64,000 nt of DNA from NCBI RefSeq assembly GCF_013377785.1, contig NZ_JABXWT010000011.1:62001-126000 (forward strand), read 5' to 3'. Source of the DNA: Ruegeria haliotis. GTDB taxonomy: Bacteria; Pseudomonadota; Alphaproteobacteria; Rhodobacterales; Rhodobacteraceae. The notes under the pieces were generated by a model. It saw only the letters and a program-made list of their open reading frames with translations. It had not been told where the DNA came from and did not search any database. Position 1 is the stretch's first letter. Each line of letters starts with the position of its first letter. The translations under genes were made by a program, and so were the position numbers. This document shows, piece by piece, positions 18,154 to 29,353 of this stretch.

Positions 18154-18824
18154 CTACGCATGGAATTCCAGATTGTCCGATGCGGATCTCAGCGTAATCG
18201 ATACGGCGCCCGCCTGTCCGATTTCTGTTTCGAACCAGATGTAGGCAGTGTCTCCGGTGACATCCAAAACGTACCCTTTGTCGTGAATCGAAGCCTGATT
18301 CCGGTGCACCATACGTCTGAAGTGTTTCAGCTCTTCAGCATCATTGTTCAAGCAACACTTTTCCAGGATACGGGCCTGTCTGGACGCGGCAGCATGCTGT
18401 AGGCGGCGCATGCGAGCTCATTTTCATCCGGCCTCAACTCGATATTCATGGCGTTCTTGTCTTCCGAGCATTCAATCAAAAAGAATGAACGCGTTGTCGC
18501 GTACAGGCCGACCTGAATGGCAATAGAGTGGTCTTTGTGGTGCTTGGTCAAAAGCCTGCACACCACATCCAGATCAACGGAAGAAGCCGCACAGTGACTT
18601 GCGAGGTCATCAACGACGGACGTCGCCACATATTGGTGACCGCTGACCGTCGTGCGCACCCAGCCAGCAGCGACCAAATCATTCAATGCGCGATAGGCCG
18701 CCGAGCGTGATCGTTTGATTGCCGGGTATATTTCGTTCAGGGATGCCGGACCTTGTTTGACGACCGCCTGAAAGACATCAAGGATTCTCGGCATGGATTG
18801 GGTGTTTTGGTATGTGCACTGCAT
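18154..18824 (-). pseudogene. IclR-like transcriptional regulator, frameshifted
   Basis: Two overlapping minus-strand frames together make one regulator-like protein. The first, from 18824, has an IclR-type winged helix (SLNEIYPAIKRSRSAAYRALNDLVAAGW) and the start of a ligand domain, then ends at 18348 shortly after RPDENELACAAYSML. The second frame continues from about 18411 to 18154 (RQARILEKCC through KGYVLDVTGDTAYIW to AVSITL) with features of the IclR C-terminal domain. The break lies between about 18380 and 18410. Even when joined (about 223 residues) the product is shorter than the usual 250. It could be a sequencing error, but an old pseudogene is more likely. Confidence 0.65.
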
Positions 18825-19447
18825 TTTATTATTCGACCATTAAACAAACGCCAGCAAATCTGGTGCTGTATGTCTTTTAAAAAACCTCTGTTATGCGCAA
18901 CATCAATGACACGAAAAGTGGAAAATAGAACACGAATTGACGCCCGCAATTCGTGCTTCACGAACGGTAATCGCGGATTTAATCTCATTTTGAGAGCTCA
19001 CATATAGACGTATTCATTTAATAACATCATTCCCTGAGAACCCCGGGGGCAGGACAGGCCATGCCGGGCAGTGGCGCCTTCGTCAGCGCCTTGCGGCAAA
19101 CCTGACTGCGGGACCCGGATCAGTGACCCAATCACCCATATTTCAACCGATCAAGGGAAGTTGAGCACTGTTACCGGTTTCTGCGCGGTGTTGCGTTTTC
19201 GTCATCGGAGATCTCTTCCAGCGTCGATGCGATTTAAAAAAATCATTTATTAACTGCGAGTTAATGCAATGATCTGGATCTCCTTTAGATTTAGTGAAAG
19301 TTAAGTTTTCTACCTAGAGATTTGCGCACAATCTCAGTTCAAACTGTTTTCACGAAGTCCATTCCATTTTCCGGAATGGCGCGTTTGTGTGAAAATTTTC
19401 TTTTCCCTAAGAAATCCCGATCGAGTGGTGGGGGCAAGAATCCGCTC
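18825..19447. other. Long non-coding region before the autotransporter
   Basis: About 620 bases, visibly richer in A and T than the surroundings, with no convincing gene. It must carry the promoter of the adhesin. The only notable structure is the nested inverted repeat at 19242-19273, described separately. Confidence 0.5.
19242..19273. promoter_or_regulatory. Nested inverted repeat upstream of the autotransporter (candidate operator)
   Basis: An inner pair TTAACT/AGTTAA separated by GCG (19250-19264) sits inside an outer pair ATCATT/AATGAT (19242-19247 and 19268-19273). The element lies 175 bp before the ATG at 19448. The symmetry suggests a dimeric repressor or activator site. Confidence 0.5.
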
Positions 19448-22400
19448 ATGGAAAACAATCTGAATAGGTCGGGAAAACACATAATGTCGAAGAATCTTAC
19501 CCACCCAGGTAAAAGCAACAAAAACGGGATTGAAGACGGCACAGCCGGTCAACAAGATACGCACCCCACCCATCATTACCTGACGTTGCGCGGTGGCCGC
19601 ATGACCAAGGTTGCCGGTATCGCCGCCAGTTGCGCGCCGATGATCGGGGTGATTGGCACGGGTATCGTGGCGATGGTTTTGACCACGGCCTCTCCGGCAT
19701 CAGCAGGTCAGTGTACCAATGGTATTGGCGGCCCGGAATGTGTCAACGGCGTCTCGCCGGACGATACACCGCAGTCTTTTTTGCTCGGCCTGAATGAAGT
19801 GGTGGATATCATCGACGATTTTGGTATTGCGACAACCGGAACGGCATTCACCCTTACCCAAAGCTCTGTTGGTGATCTGGTCGTTAACGGATCGGGTAGC
19901 CAGACGATCACAGACGCGGACAGAGCTTTCTTTCTGCAAAACTCGGCGAATAGCGTCAACCTGACGGCGACCATCGGCGGGCAGATTACCGGCACCGCAT
20001 CGCATGGCGTTGAGGCCATCAATGACGGTACCGGGCAACTTTCGCTGACCCTACCGGGCACAGTCTCGGGTGGGGCTGCGGGCCATGGTGTTCTGGCGAC
20101 AATCGCCTGGACGTCTTTGTCACTGAACCTTGGCACCGTAACCGGCGGATTAACCGAAATTACGGCCATCAACAACGGCGACGGAGCGCTGAACATCTCT
20201 GCCGGAACCGTGATAGGTAATGGCGGTGACGCGATCACCGCCGTCAATTCCACAAATGGCACCGGCCTGACCATCACGACAACCGGCGCCGTCAGCGGTA
20301 CTGCCGATGGTATCGATGCCACCAATAACGGCACAGGTTCGCTCCACATCTCGACGCAGACTGTAGTTGCGCAAAATGGCGACGGAATCAAAGCCGAGAA
20401 CTTCGGCACTGACCTGATAGTTGATGCGTCCAATTCCGTAGTTGAGGCAACGGGTCATGGGATCATTGCGCTGAACCGCGGGTCCGGCGATCTGATCGTC
20501 AATGCGCATGACGTTCGTCAGAGCACGGTGACAGATACAGCATTCGGCACGGGCATTCTGGCGATCAACGACGGACGTGATTTGTCTGTCACGACGACAG
20601 GTAGCATCAACGGCGACACCAATGGGATTGAAGCCGCGAACTTTGGCAGCGGCTCGCTCAGCGTCAACTCGGCGACCGTTGCTGGGCAGTCTCTGGACGG
20701 TATCCACGTTGAAAACACAGCCGGGAAACCTCTGTCACCAATACTGCGTCCGCGCAGGGCGGTCGGCACGGTATTTTTGTCACGCAAGACAACAACGACG
20801 ACGTCACCATCAATGCCGCCGCAGTGACCGGCGACACTAACAACAATGACATCGGTGACGGTATCAAGGTTGATAGCCTTGGAACTGGCACCGTCTCGGT
20901 CACGGCGACCGGCGCTGTCAGCGGTGGTTTGAACGGTATCACAATCGACAGCGGAGGGGCGACAACGGTCAACGTGGCCTCGGTTGCCGGAGGTGTCGGT
21001 GAGGGGATCAACGTCACCTCTACGGGCGGGACCACCACAATTGTGGCAACCGACCATGTCGCAAGCGAGGACGATGGCATTTCCGTGGACTACACCGGCT
21101 CTGATCAGGTGGTCATCTCTGCAAATACCGTGTCAGGCGACACTGACAGCTCTGGCGCGGGCAACGGTATTCGGGTCGTGACCGGGGCAGACAGCACTGG
21201 CATCGACATCTCGGCCCAAGGTGCGGTCACAGGCGCGAGTGGTGTGAGTGTCAATCATGCCGGAACCGGCACAGTGAAGGTTGACGTTGCTGACATTTCC
21301 ACCACCGTGCCCGCTGACTCTATCTCAAGTGGGGTTCTCATCTCTTCCCGTGATGCGAACGTGGATGTTGATGTCAAAGGCGACATCAACGACAGCTATT
21401 TCGGGGTGCTGTTGTTTCAGGGCAACTCTGCCAATAGTGGCGACAGCACCACCGTGGACATTACCGGTGATGTAACGACCGAAGGTCGGGGCATTGCTAC
21501 ATTCACAGCGACAAAGGATCTGTCCATTACGGCTGGCGGCAACATCACCAGCAACGACTTTGGAGTTTCGGTGGCACATAACGGGACAGGTGCCGTAAAC
21601 ATTGACCTGCAAGGGGATGAGGTTCGGGCAGCTGGGGGTACTGGTGTTTCGCTAAGTTCCTTAGCCGGTACAGATGTCAATCTGACCGTAGCTGGCGATG
21701 TTCACTCTCGCAGCTTTGGCGCTTTTGTTGCCAATCGCGGAAGCGGGGATACGACCGTGTCGCTGAACAACGTGACTGCAACCCAGCGTGGGGTCGTCGA
21801 GGTTGAAAACGCGGGCCGCAACCTGTCGGTGACTGCAACCGGTACTCTGGAAAGTGAGGCTGGTACAGGCCTTGTCGCAACGAATACGGGTTCCGAGGCA
21901 ACAACGATTGATGTGAACAACGTCAGCGGAAATGGCATCGGGGTAGACGGTATCCGTGCATCCAATGCTGGCACCAGCCTGACGATTACGGCCCGCGGCG
22001 ATGTCACTGGCGTTTCCAACGGCATATTGGCGACTAATACCGGAAGCGAAGATCTGAGCGTGAATGCTGTGAATGTCACTGCAACCACGGGGGCCGGTAT
22101 TTCTGCAACCAATCACGGGACCGATCTGACGGTCCTGACCAGCGGCGCCGTTTCCGGTGCCACCGATGGCGTATTTGTGGATCAGTTTGGCACTGGCGAT
22201 ACAAATGTTGTCACCACCGGCACCGTGACCGGTGCGTCGCAAGCCGGTATTGTTGTGATCAGCGATGGGGAAAACCTGAACGTCACAACGCAGGCTGACG
22301 TAACAGGTGGCAGTGTTGGGGCCGAACTACTGCACTTGGGGGCAGGCAATGCCAATATCCAACTGGGCAACGTTTCCGGCACAAGCGGCGATGGCGCGAA

Positions 22401-24489
22401 TGTCGTGATCGAAGGCACCGGTGGTCAGCTTGTATCAACCGGCCTTCTGACGGGTGGCGATGACAGTCTTGATGTGATCACGGGATCGTCCGGTCAGGTC
22501 ACGCTGAACGTCAATGACGTGACGGGTTCAGGCGACAATGGTATCGTAACGCAATCGCTGGGCGCTGATCTGGACATTCAGGTGTCGGGCGATGTACGCG
22601 GCGCAGCCGGGGTCGGGATCTTTCTGGGCGCGACTTCGTCCGATGTTGTGTCTGAAGTACAGCTTGCTTCTGGCTCTTCGGTCGGGTCAAGCTCTGGTCA
22701 GGCCATTGCTGGCACTGCCGGTAGCAGCCAGATCACTGTCAATACCGGCGCACAGATCATCGGGTCCGTCACCCTTGGCGATGGAAGCGATACCGTGGTC
22801 ATCGAGGACGGTGCCGACATCAGTCAGGCGACCTTGTTTGACGGTGGCGATGACAGCGATGCGGCGGACGGATTCTCGGATGTGCTGACGTTCAAAGGGT
22901 TTTCCGGCACAACGGATAACCTGAGCTTTGCCAACTGGGAGCAGCTGGTGTTCGACCGCTCGAACGTCACTTTCAACAGCGCCAGCAACGATTCGGGTGA
23001 AATCCGGCTGAAGGGAGGCTCAAGCTTTCAGGCCAGTGCCCAAAACCTTGCGCTCAACTCTTTGACGGTTGAACAGGGCAGCACGTTTGAAAGCACGTTC
23101 CAGGGCGATGCCACAATTAACCTGACCGGCAGTCTGCACACTGATGGTCTGGTGGATCTGGCCGATGGTGCAACAGGTGATGCACTGAACAGTCAAGGTG
23201 ATCTGACCGGTCAGGGGCAGATCAGTCTGGATATTGACAGCAACACCGACACGTTCGATCAGATCACGGTTCAAGGTTCGGCCACTGACGCTAGTGTGGG
23301 TGTTGTGCTGAACAATATCGGAACTGGTGAAACACAGGTCCAATACACGCTGGTTGATGTCAACGATGCTAACGGGACAGTGAGCGACAGCTTTTTTCTG
23401 TCAGATGCAGATTCCGTAAACGCTTCGGGCAGGCGGTTTCAGTTTCTCGGGGCATATGGTTACCAGCTTGATCGCGCTTCGAACGGTGATTTCGTTCTGT
23501 CCAGCGCTTCAAGCACTGGCGACCGCTTCCTGAACCCGATTGTTCCGACCTACGCGGCCCTGCCACAGCAATTGCTGCAGCTCGGCACGATTTCGGGCAC
23601 ATTGAACCGGGCGGCCAGCACCGGCAACGGAGGATCTGAGACTGTATCGCGCAATATTCTGAACAGTCTGGATCAGGCCGAGCGCAGCACCGCAGCCACT
23701 TGGTTCGACATCACGGGTGATTATTCACGATATCAAAGTGATTCCACGCAATCCGATATCACCACACGCTCGACAACGTTCCGAGCTGGTGTTGATGTGC
23801 CCTTGTTGGATGCTGCCAATGGCACGCTGATCGGGAATGCCGAGTTGCGCTATGTCGATGCCTCGACCTCAGTGTCCGCCGAACTTGGCGGTGGTTCGGT
23901 TGATACCACGGGTTATGGTGTACGATTGGGGGCTTTGTGGCTGACCAACAGTTCTTTCTACGTTGACGGTCAATTCCAATACACACGGTTTGAGACTGAT
24001 CTGACATCCGGCAGTTCGGTCACGTCATCCGGTACCGGCGATGCCAGCTTCGCGTCGCTCGAAATCGGCAAGGTTTTTGACATAGGTCACAATCTGAGCC
24101 TTATCCCACAGGCGCAGCTTGTAGTGGGCTCGATTGATGCGCCGGATCTGTCACCTTCGGATGGTAGTGTTTCAGGAACACAGAGCGATGGCAGTATCTT
24201 TGCTGGCCGAGTGGGCGCGTATCTGGAGAAAAGCCTTGCTTCGGGTAGCAGCATCTATGGTCTGGCCAACCTCTATTCTGAGTTCGACAATTCCACCAGT
24301 GTCACCGTGAATGGCGAAAACTTCTCGACCGTGCGCGGTCAGGAAGCGCTTGAAATTGGTGTTGGCGGGAACTTCAATTTCTCCAATGGCGGTCTTGTTT
24401 ACGGTGAGGTCAGAACCAGAGGCGCGATTGACGGATTGGCCGATGACTACACGGTTTCCGGCCAGATCGGTTATCGCATCAACTTCTGA
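19448..24489 (+). pseudogene. Giant type V autotransporter adhesin, split by a frameshift
   Basis: Two consecutive frames encode one ~1,680-residue autotransporter. The first part (19448-20827) has a long signal region (hydrophobic core near VAGIAASCAPMIGVIGTGIVA, cleavage near ASAGQ) and the start of a repetitive beta-helix passenger. It runs out of frame after HVENTAG near 20723-20726, where a GGG run followed by AAA could be one base short. The downstream frame is already open there and reads on through dozens of passenger repeats rich in Gly, Asn, Thr and Val (patterns like VTATGAVSG and LSVTATG). It ends in a ~270-residue outer-membrane beta-barrel domain whose last residues are GYRINF. 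The start could also be the ATG at 19484. As written the gene makes no barrel-linked protein; phase variation, sequencing error or true inactivation are all possible. Confidence 0.8.
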
Positions 24490-24522
24490 TGACGTGTAAG
24501 AAGATACCCTGAGACAGTTCTG

Positions 24523-24545
24523 CGGGCCGCCCAATGGGTGGCCCG
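24523..24545 (+). terminator. Hairpin downstream of the autotransporter
   Basis: CGGGCCGCCC pairs with GGGTGGCCCG around AAT (one G-T wobble), followed by the modest T-rich stretch TGTTCATTC. It is 34 bases after the stop codon and is the likely transcript end. Confidence 0.55.
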
Positions 24546-24730
24546 TGTTCATTCCCGCCCCGATAGGAGACGCCGCAATGAGGATCGCGCCCTTTTGAGG
24601 AAACCGGGAACTGGTCCTCATCTGGAAAACACCACCAGTCAGTGACGCGCAAACCTCACACGCCTCACGAGCTAAAACGTTGCACCAGAGTCCAATGCGG
24701 CTGGTTTGGTGAAGGCATGTTTGTATTTGA

Positions 24731-26521
24731 TCAGGTCTGTTTCGCCCAGGCCAACCCCACCTCGGACAGATGCGGGCCAATCCGTTCCAGCACTGTGGCG
24801 TGATAGGCGGATAGCCAGCCGCGCTCGGGTGTGGTCAGCTTGTCATTCAGCAGCATGTCCGTCTGGATGGGCACCCATGTCAAGTTGCGGAACTCCATGA
24901 ACCCATCGTCAGCCTGAATGATTTCGAACAGGTTTTCGATGCGGATACCGAATGCGTTGGCCCGATAAAACCCCGGCTCTATGGACAGGATCATTCCGGG
25001 AACCAGATCAATCGGGTTATAGGGTTTGCCAATACGTTGGGGGTGTTCATGTACGGACAGGCGATGGCCGATGCCATGCCCGGTGCCGTGGTCGTAATCC
25101 AACCCCAGATCCCATAGCGGACGGCGGCAGATCGCGTCGATATGATGGCCCTGTGTCCCGGGTGGGAAGCGGAGCGTGGCCAGCGCGTGGAAGGCCTTGA
25201 ATACGGCCGTATAGGCGTGGTCATAGCCCTCGGGCCGGTGAGGGCCGAACGAAAAGCTGCGTGTCGCATCCGTTGTGCCGGTCTCATATTGCCCGCCTGA
25301 ATCCAGCAGATAAGTGCCGTCGGGAGAGATAGTTCCGCTGGTCTCCGGATTGACGGCGTAATGGCACATCGCTGCGTTGCCACCTGCGGCCGAGATCGTA
25401 CGAAAGCTCTCGCTTATGAAACCGGGCTGGGCGCGGCGATAGAACAGGACCTTTTCTTCGGCCTCATGCTCGCTGACCCGGCGGTTGTGCGTAGCGCGGG
25501 CGGGAACCTCGGCCGCCAGCCAGGCGCAGAATTCAGTCAAGGCCACGCCGTCGCGAATATGACAATTGCGCAGCCCCTCCAGTTCAGTCGGGTTCTTTCG
25601 CGCTTTGGCCAAGGTGATCGGACTTTTTACAGGCAGTTCTTTTGCGTCGGCCTTTTTCAGAACGAGCCGGGTGGCGGAGGGCGAAAAATCGGGGTCGAAC
25701 ATGACGCCTTGCCCGGGTTGCACGCGTTCTGTCAGCGCTGGCAGAAAGGCATTCAGGGAATGGACTTGAACCTCGGGCTGCAGGTGATCGCGCACATCAG
25801 TGGTCAACTTTTGATCCGCCACGAACCAGTGCACGTCGCCTGAACACTCGGCGAGGACAAAGGAATGCGCAAGCGGGTTGAACGCCACGTCCGAGCCGCG
25901 AATGTTGAGCAGCCATGCAATGTTATCGGGCTGGGTTTCGATCATCATCGCGGCACCACGCGTCTGCATCTCGGCAACCAGATCGGCGATCTTGTCGTTT
26001 GAGCTTTTGCCCGCAAATTGCAACGGAAAGGGTTCGATCAATCCCATGGGCGGTGCTGGCTGGTCAGGCCAGATCGCATCGACCGGGTTGCCTTCGACAG
26101 GGGCCAGCAGCGCGGTGCTTTCTGCCAGTTCATCAGCAAAGCGGTCATACCAGGCGGGCGGCAGGTGCATTGCATCAAAGCCAATGGACCAACCGTCCTG
26201 TGCGACCGAGGCTAGCCAGACCTCGGGGGGCTCGTCAAAAAGATGATGGTGCGAGAATACAGGTCCGGCGCATTGGCTCGCAGCCTGCACCACATAGCGC
26301 CCGTCGACAAACAGAGCCACGGTTTCTTGGGTCACAATCGCCATGCCTGCTGATCCGGTGAAGCCGGTCACATGGGCCAGCCGTTCGTCATGCGGGGCGA
26401 CATACTCGGCCTGATGCGCGTCAAAGCGCGGCAGGATGAACGCATCCAGACCCCGCGCCTGCAACTCACTCCGTAGGGCGGATATGACAGGGTGCTGGTC
26501 GGTATTGGGGGCATCAAGCAT
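24731..26521 (-). CDS. pepP: Aminopeptidase P family protein (Xaa-Pro aminopeptidase, long form)
   Basis: A 596-residue M24B metallopeptidase of the long type: two creatinase-like N-terminal domains (about residues 1-300) and a C-terminal pita-bread domain. Metal ligands are visible in YLLDSGGQY, TDATRSF, HGTGHGIGH, LSIEPGFY and IRIENL. It releases an N-terminal residue followed by proline. I chose the ATG at 26521 (preceded by GAAGAGATTAACGCCC) over one at 26542. It overlaps the dppF-like gene by 8 bases, making it the last gene of a peptide-uptake operon. Confidence 0.9.
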   Translation of the reverse strand: MLDAPNTDQHPVISALRSELQARGLDAFILPRFDAHQAEYVAPHDERLAHVTGFTGSAGMAIVTQETVALFVDGRYVVQAASQCAGPVFSHHHLFDEPPEVWLASVAQDGWSIGFDAMHLPPAWYDRFADELAESTALLAPVEGNPVDAIWPDQPAPPMGLIEPFPLQFAGKSSNDKIADLVAEMQTRGAAMMIETQPDNIAWLLNIRGSDVAFNPLAHSFVLAECSGDVHWFVADQKLTTDVRDHLQPEVQVHSLNAFLPALTERVQPGQGVMFDPDFSPSATRLVLKKADAKELPVKSPITLAKARKNPTELEGLRNCHIRDGVALTEFCAWLAAEVPARATHNRRVSEHEAEEKVLFYRRAQPGFISESFRTISAAGGNAAMCHYAVNPETSGTISPDGTYLLDSGGQYETGTTDATRSFSFGPHRPEGYDHAYTAVFKAFHALATLRFPPGTQGHHIDAICRRPLWDLGLDYDHGTGHGIGHRLSVHEHPQRIGKPYNPIDLVPGMILSIEPGFYRANAFGIRIENLFEIIQADDGFMEFRNLTWVPIQTDMLLNDKLTTPERGWLSAYHATVLERIGPHLSEVGLAWAKQT

Positions 26522-27509
26522 GGGCGTTAATCTCTTCAACATGATGGCAGGCCACTTCGCCGCAGCCTTCGAAAGGTGTCAGGGCAGGGATCGTGGATTT
26601 GCAGATATCGCTGGCATGGGGGCAGCGGACATGGAACGGGCAGCCCGAGGGCATGTTCAGGGGGGACGGCAGTTCGCCTTCCAGGCGGGTTGCGTTGCCC
26701 CGGTTGTCGGGGTTTAGCGAGGGCGCGGCAGAAAGCAGCGCCTGACTATAGGGATGGGCGGGGGCCGAGAACAGCGTCTCGCTATCGCCGATCTCGACGA
26801 TGCGGCCCAAATAGATCACAGCCACCCGGTTCGAGACATGCCGGACCAGACGCAGGTCATGCGCCACAAACAGAATGGTCAAGCCCAGATCGCGTTGCAA
26901 ATCCAGCAGCAGATTGACCACTTGTGCCTGAACCGAGACGTCCAGCGCCGAAACCAGCTCATCCGCGATCAGCACTTCGGGTTCCACAGCCAGCGCACGG
27001 GCGATAGCGATACGTTGACGCTGACCGCCCGAAAACTCGTGCGGCAACCTGTGCTGCGCGTCCTGCGGCAGACGCACCAGTTCCAGCAATTCGGATACCC
27101 GGGCAGGGATCTCGGGTTCGGGGCGCATCTGGTGCACGCTCAGCGCCTCAGCCAGAATCTGGCCGGTGGTCATGCGCGGGTTGAGCGACGAATAGGGATC
27201 CTGAAACATCATCTGGACGCGCCGGTTGTAGCTGCGGTCCGCGCGGGCATCCCCGGCGAAAACATCCTGACCCTCGAACAGAATTGAACCCTCACTGGGG
27301 GGATACAGACGCACGATACAGCGCGCCAAAGTGGATTTTCCGCATCCTGATTCCCCGACAACGCCCAGCGTTTCACCTTGGATAAGATCCAGACTGACAC
27401 CGTTAAGCGCCTGAACCACCCGTCCGGGGCGGCCTTTTACGTGGTCCATCAGGCTGCGGCCCAACGGAAAGCGCAAGTGCAGGTCGCGGATTTGCATCAC
27501 GGTGGTCAT
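26514..27509 (-). CDS. Peptide ABC transporter ATP-binding protein (DppF/OppF type)
   Basis: A 331-residue ATPase with Walker A GESGCGKST, Q-loop MMFQDPYSSLNPRM, signature EFSGGQRQRIAIARAL and a Walker B region in which the usual DEP reads DELVSALDV. The C-terminal ~60 residues hold the oligopeptide-transporter extension with cysteines (CPFHVRCPHASDIC) that in relatives binds an iron-sulfur cluster or zinc. It overlaps the DppD-type partner by 4 bases. Confidence 0.94.
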   Translation of the reverse strand: MTTVMQIRDLHLRFPLGRSLMDHVKGRPGRVVQALNGVSLDLIQGETLGVVGESGCGKSTLARCIVRLYPPSEGSILFEGQDVFAGDARADRSYNRRVQMMFQDPYSSLNPRMTTGQILAEALSVHQMRPEPEIPARVSELLELVRLPQDAQHRLPHEFSGGQRQRIAIARALAVEPEVLIADELVSALDVSVQAQVVNLLLDLQRDLGLTILFVAHDLRLVRHVSNRVAVIYLGRIVEIGDSETLFSAPAHPYSQALLSAAPSLNPDNRGNATRLEGELPSPLNMPSGCPFHVRCPHASDICKSTIPALTPFEGCGEVACHHVEEINAHA

Positions 27510-28498
27510 GCGGCATTTCCCTCGGCTTTGGTGACCGGGTTAAAACATGCCACCTGCCGACCGTCGGCGATCAGGGACAATCCGGGGCGGTCTTGCTGAC
27601 AGGGTTGGATACAGGCGGCGCAGCGCGGGGCAAAGGCACACCCCGGCGGCAGCGCATCCAGACCAGGTGGTGTACCGGGCACCGAATAAAGCGGCGTGCG
27701 CGGCGGCAGATTTTCGGGCACAGAGCGCATCAGCCCGACTGTGTAGGGATGACGCGGTTCCCTCAGGACGTCGCGTACAGGCCCCTGTTCAACGATCCGA
27801 CCCGCGTACATCACCGCAACGTTGTCACAGGTCTGGGCCACAACGCCCAGATCATGGGTGACCAGCACAACGCCCATATCCATTTCATCCGCGAGCCGCA
27901 GGATCAGGTCAAGGATTTGCGCCTGAATGGTCACGTCCAGCGCCGTTGTCGGCTCATCCGCCAGCAGCAGTTTGGGGTTGGCGGCCAGCGCGATGGCGAT
28001 CATCACCCGTTGCCGCATGCCACCCGAGAACTGGTGCGGATAGTCCTTAAGCCTTTGCGCGGCCGACGGGATGCCGACCAGATCCAGCATCTCAACCGCG
28101 CGATCCCGACGCGCGGCGCGCGGCAGATCGGTATGGGATTGAAGCGTTTCCTCAAGCTGCAACCCAACCGTCAGCAATGGGTTGAGCGAGGTCATCGGTT
28201 CCTGAAAGATCATTGCGATCTCGCGGCCCTGAACCTGCCGCAGTGCCCGGTCGGGCATGGGCAGTAAGTCGCGGCCCTGCCAGAGGATCTGACCCGTGAC
28301 CTCGCCATATCGCCGCGCCAATCCGATAATCGAACGCAAGGTGACGCTTTTGCCCGATCCGCTTTCACCGACCAGCCCCAGAACCTCACCGCGTGCGACG
28401 CTGAAACTGACATCGCGCAAAGCGGGCAGGGGGCGCCCGTTGCGGTGGAAGGTGGTGTTGAGGCGGTCGACCTCGAGGATTGGTGATTGGTCCTGCAT
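27506..28498 (-). CDS. Peptide ABC transporter ATP-binding protein (DppD/OppD type)
   Basis: A 330-residue ATPase with Walker [11 protein letters not shown]-loop [12 protein letters not shown], signature [16 protein letters not shown], Walker [13 protein letters not shown] and the C-terminal oligopeptide extension with clustered cysteines ([14 protein letters not shown]). It works as a heterodimer with the downstream DppF-type protein. The ATG lies 3 bases after the permease stop. Confidence 0.94.
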   Translation of the reverse strand: MQDQSPILEVDRLNTTFHRNGRPLPALRDVSFSVARGEVLGLVGESGSGKSVTLRSIIGLARRYGEVTGQILWQGRDLLPMPDRALRQVQGREIAMIFQEPMTSLNPLLTVGLQLEETLQSHTDLPRAARRDRAVEMLDLVGIPSAAQRLKDYPHQFSGGMRQRVMIAIALAANPKLLLADEPTTALDVTIQAQILDLILRLADEMDMGVVLVTHDLGVVAQTCDNVAVMYAGRIVEQGPVRDVLREPRHPYTVGLMRSVPENLPPRTPLYSVPGTPPGLDALPPGCAFAPRCAACIQPCQQDRPGLSLIADGRQVACFNPVTKAEGNAA

Positions 28499-28501
28499 AT
28501 C

Positions 28502-29353
28502 CTATCCCCGCGGTCTCAGCAGATCGGCCAACCCGTCACCCAGCAGCGAAAAGCCAAGGCCGGTCAGGACGATGGCGATACCGGGCATCAGGCTCAGCCA
28601 CCAAGCGGTGGAAATGAAATTGCGCCCCTCGGCGATCAGCACACCCCATTCCGCCTGCGGCGGCTGCGCGCCAAGACCAAGATAGCCCAGCGATGACCCC
28701 AGCAGGATCACCAGCGCCATGTCGGTCATCCAGTAGACTACGACTGGCGTGATCGCATTGGGCAGCAGGTGACGGAAGATGATACGCCGGTCGGAATAGC
28801 CCATCACCACCCCGGCGGCAGCATAGTCGTTGCCCATCTGGGCGATGACCTCGGCCCGCATCAGGCGCGCGTAATAGACCCAGTACACGACCGAGATCGC
28901 GATATACATATTGATCAGCCCCGGTCCCAGCACCGCAACGACTGCGATAACCAGAACGAGGAAGGGGAAAGTGATCACCGCATCGACAATCCGGCCAAAA
29001 ATCAGATCGGCAATGCCGCGGTAGTACCCGACCAGAGCGCCGACCACGACACCAGTCACCAAGGCAAACACCGTCCCGAAAACCGCCATCTGCATGTTGA
29101 CCTGATAGGCCCAGATCACCCGCGACAGGCTGTCCCGTCCCAGCAGATCCGTTCCGAACGGATGCGCCCATGAGGGCGGTTGCCGGACCGCCAGATAATC
29201 AAGGGCATTTGGATCATAGGGGGCGAAAAACCCCGGAAATATCGCCAGCAGGACGGAAAACCCAATGATCAATATCCCGACCATAAATCCCGGTTTGCAC
29301 AGAGCCATTCGCAGCAGGGAAGGGCGGTCAGTGGGAAAAGTTGCGTCACTCAT
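28502..29353 (-). CDS. Peptide ABC transporter permease (DppC type)
   Basis: A 283-residue permease with an N-terminal helix near residues 20-40, the motif HPFGTDLLGRDSLSRV around residue 65 and five more membrane segments. The coupling loop near LMRAEVIAQMGNDYAAA contacts the ATPase. It overlaps the DppB-type gene by 4 bases (ATGA). Confidence 0.93.
   Translation of the reverse strand: MSDATFPTDRPSLLRMALCKPGFMVGILIIGFSVLLAIFPGFFAPYDPNALDYLAVRQPPSWAHPFGTDLLGRDSLSRVIWAYQVNMQMAVFGTVFALVTGVVVGALVGYYRGIADLIFGRIVDAVITFPFLVLVIAVVAVLGPGLINMYIAISVVYWVYYARLMRAEVIAQMGNDYAAAGVVMGYSDRRIIFRHLLPNAITPVVVYWMTDMALVILLGSSLGYLGLGAQPPQAEWGVLIAEGRNFISTAWWLSLMPGIAIVLTGLGFSLLGDGLADLLRPRG

Noticed and set aside
20000..22800. 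Repeated short DNA blocks inside the adhesin, at first glance like a tandem or CRISPR-type array
   Set aside because: Unit lengths vary and the similarity follows the protein repeat (Gly/Asn/Thr-rich beta-helix turns); there are no constant-length spacers.
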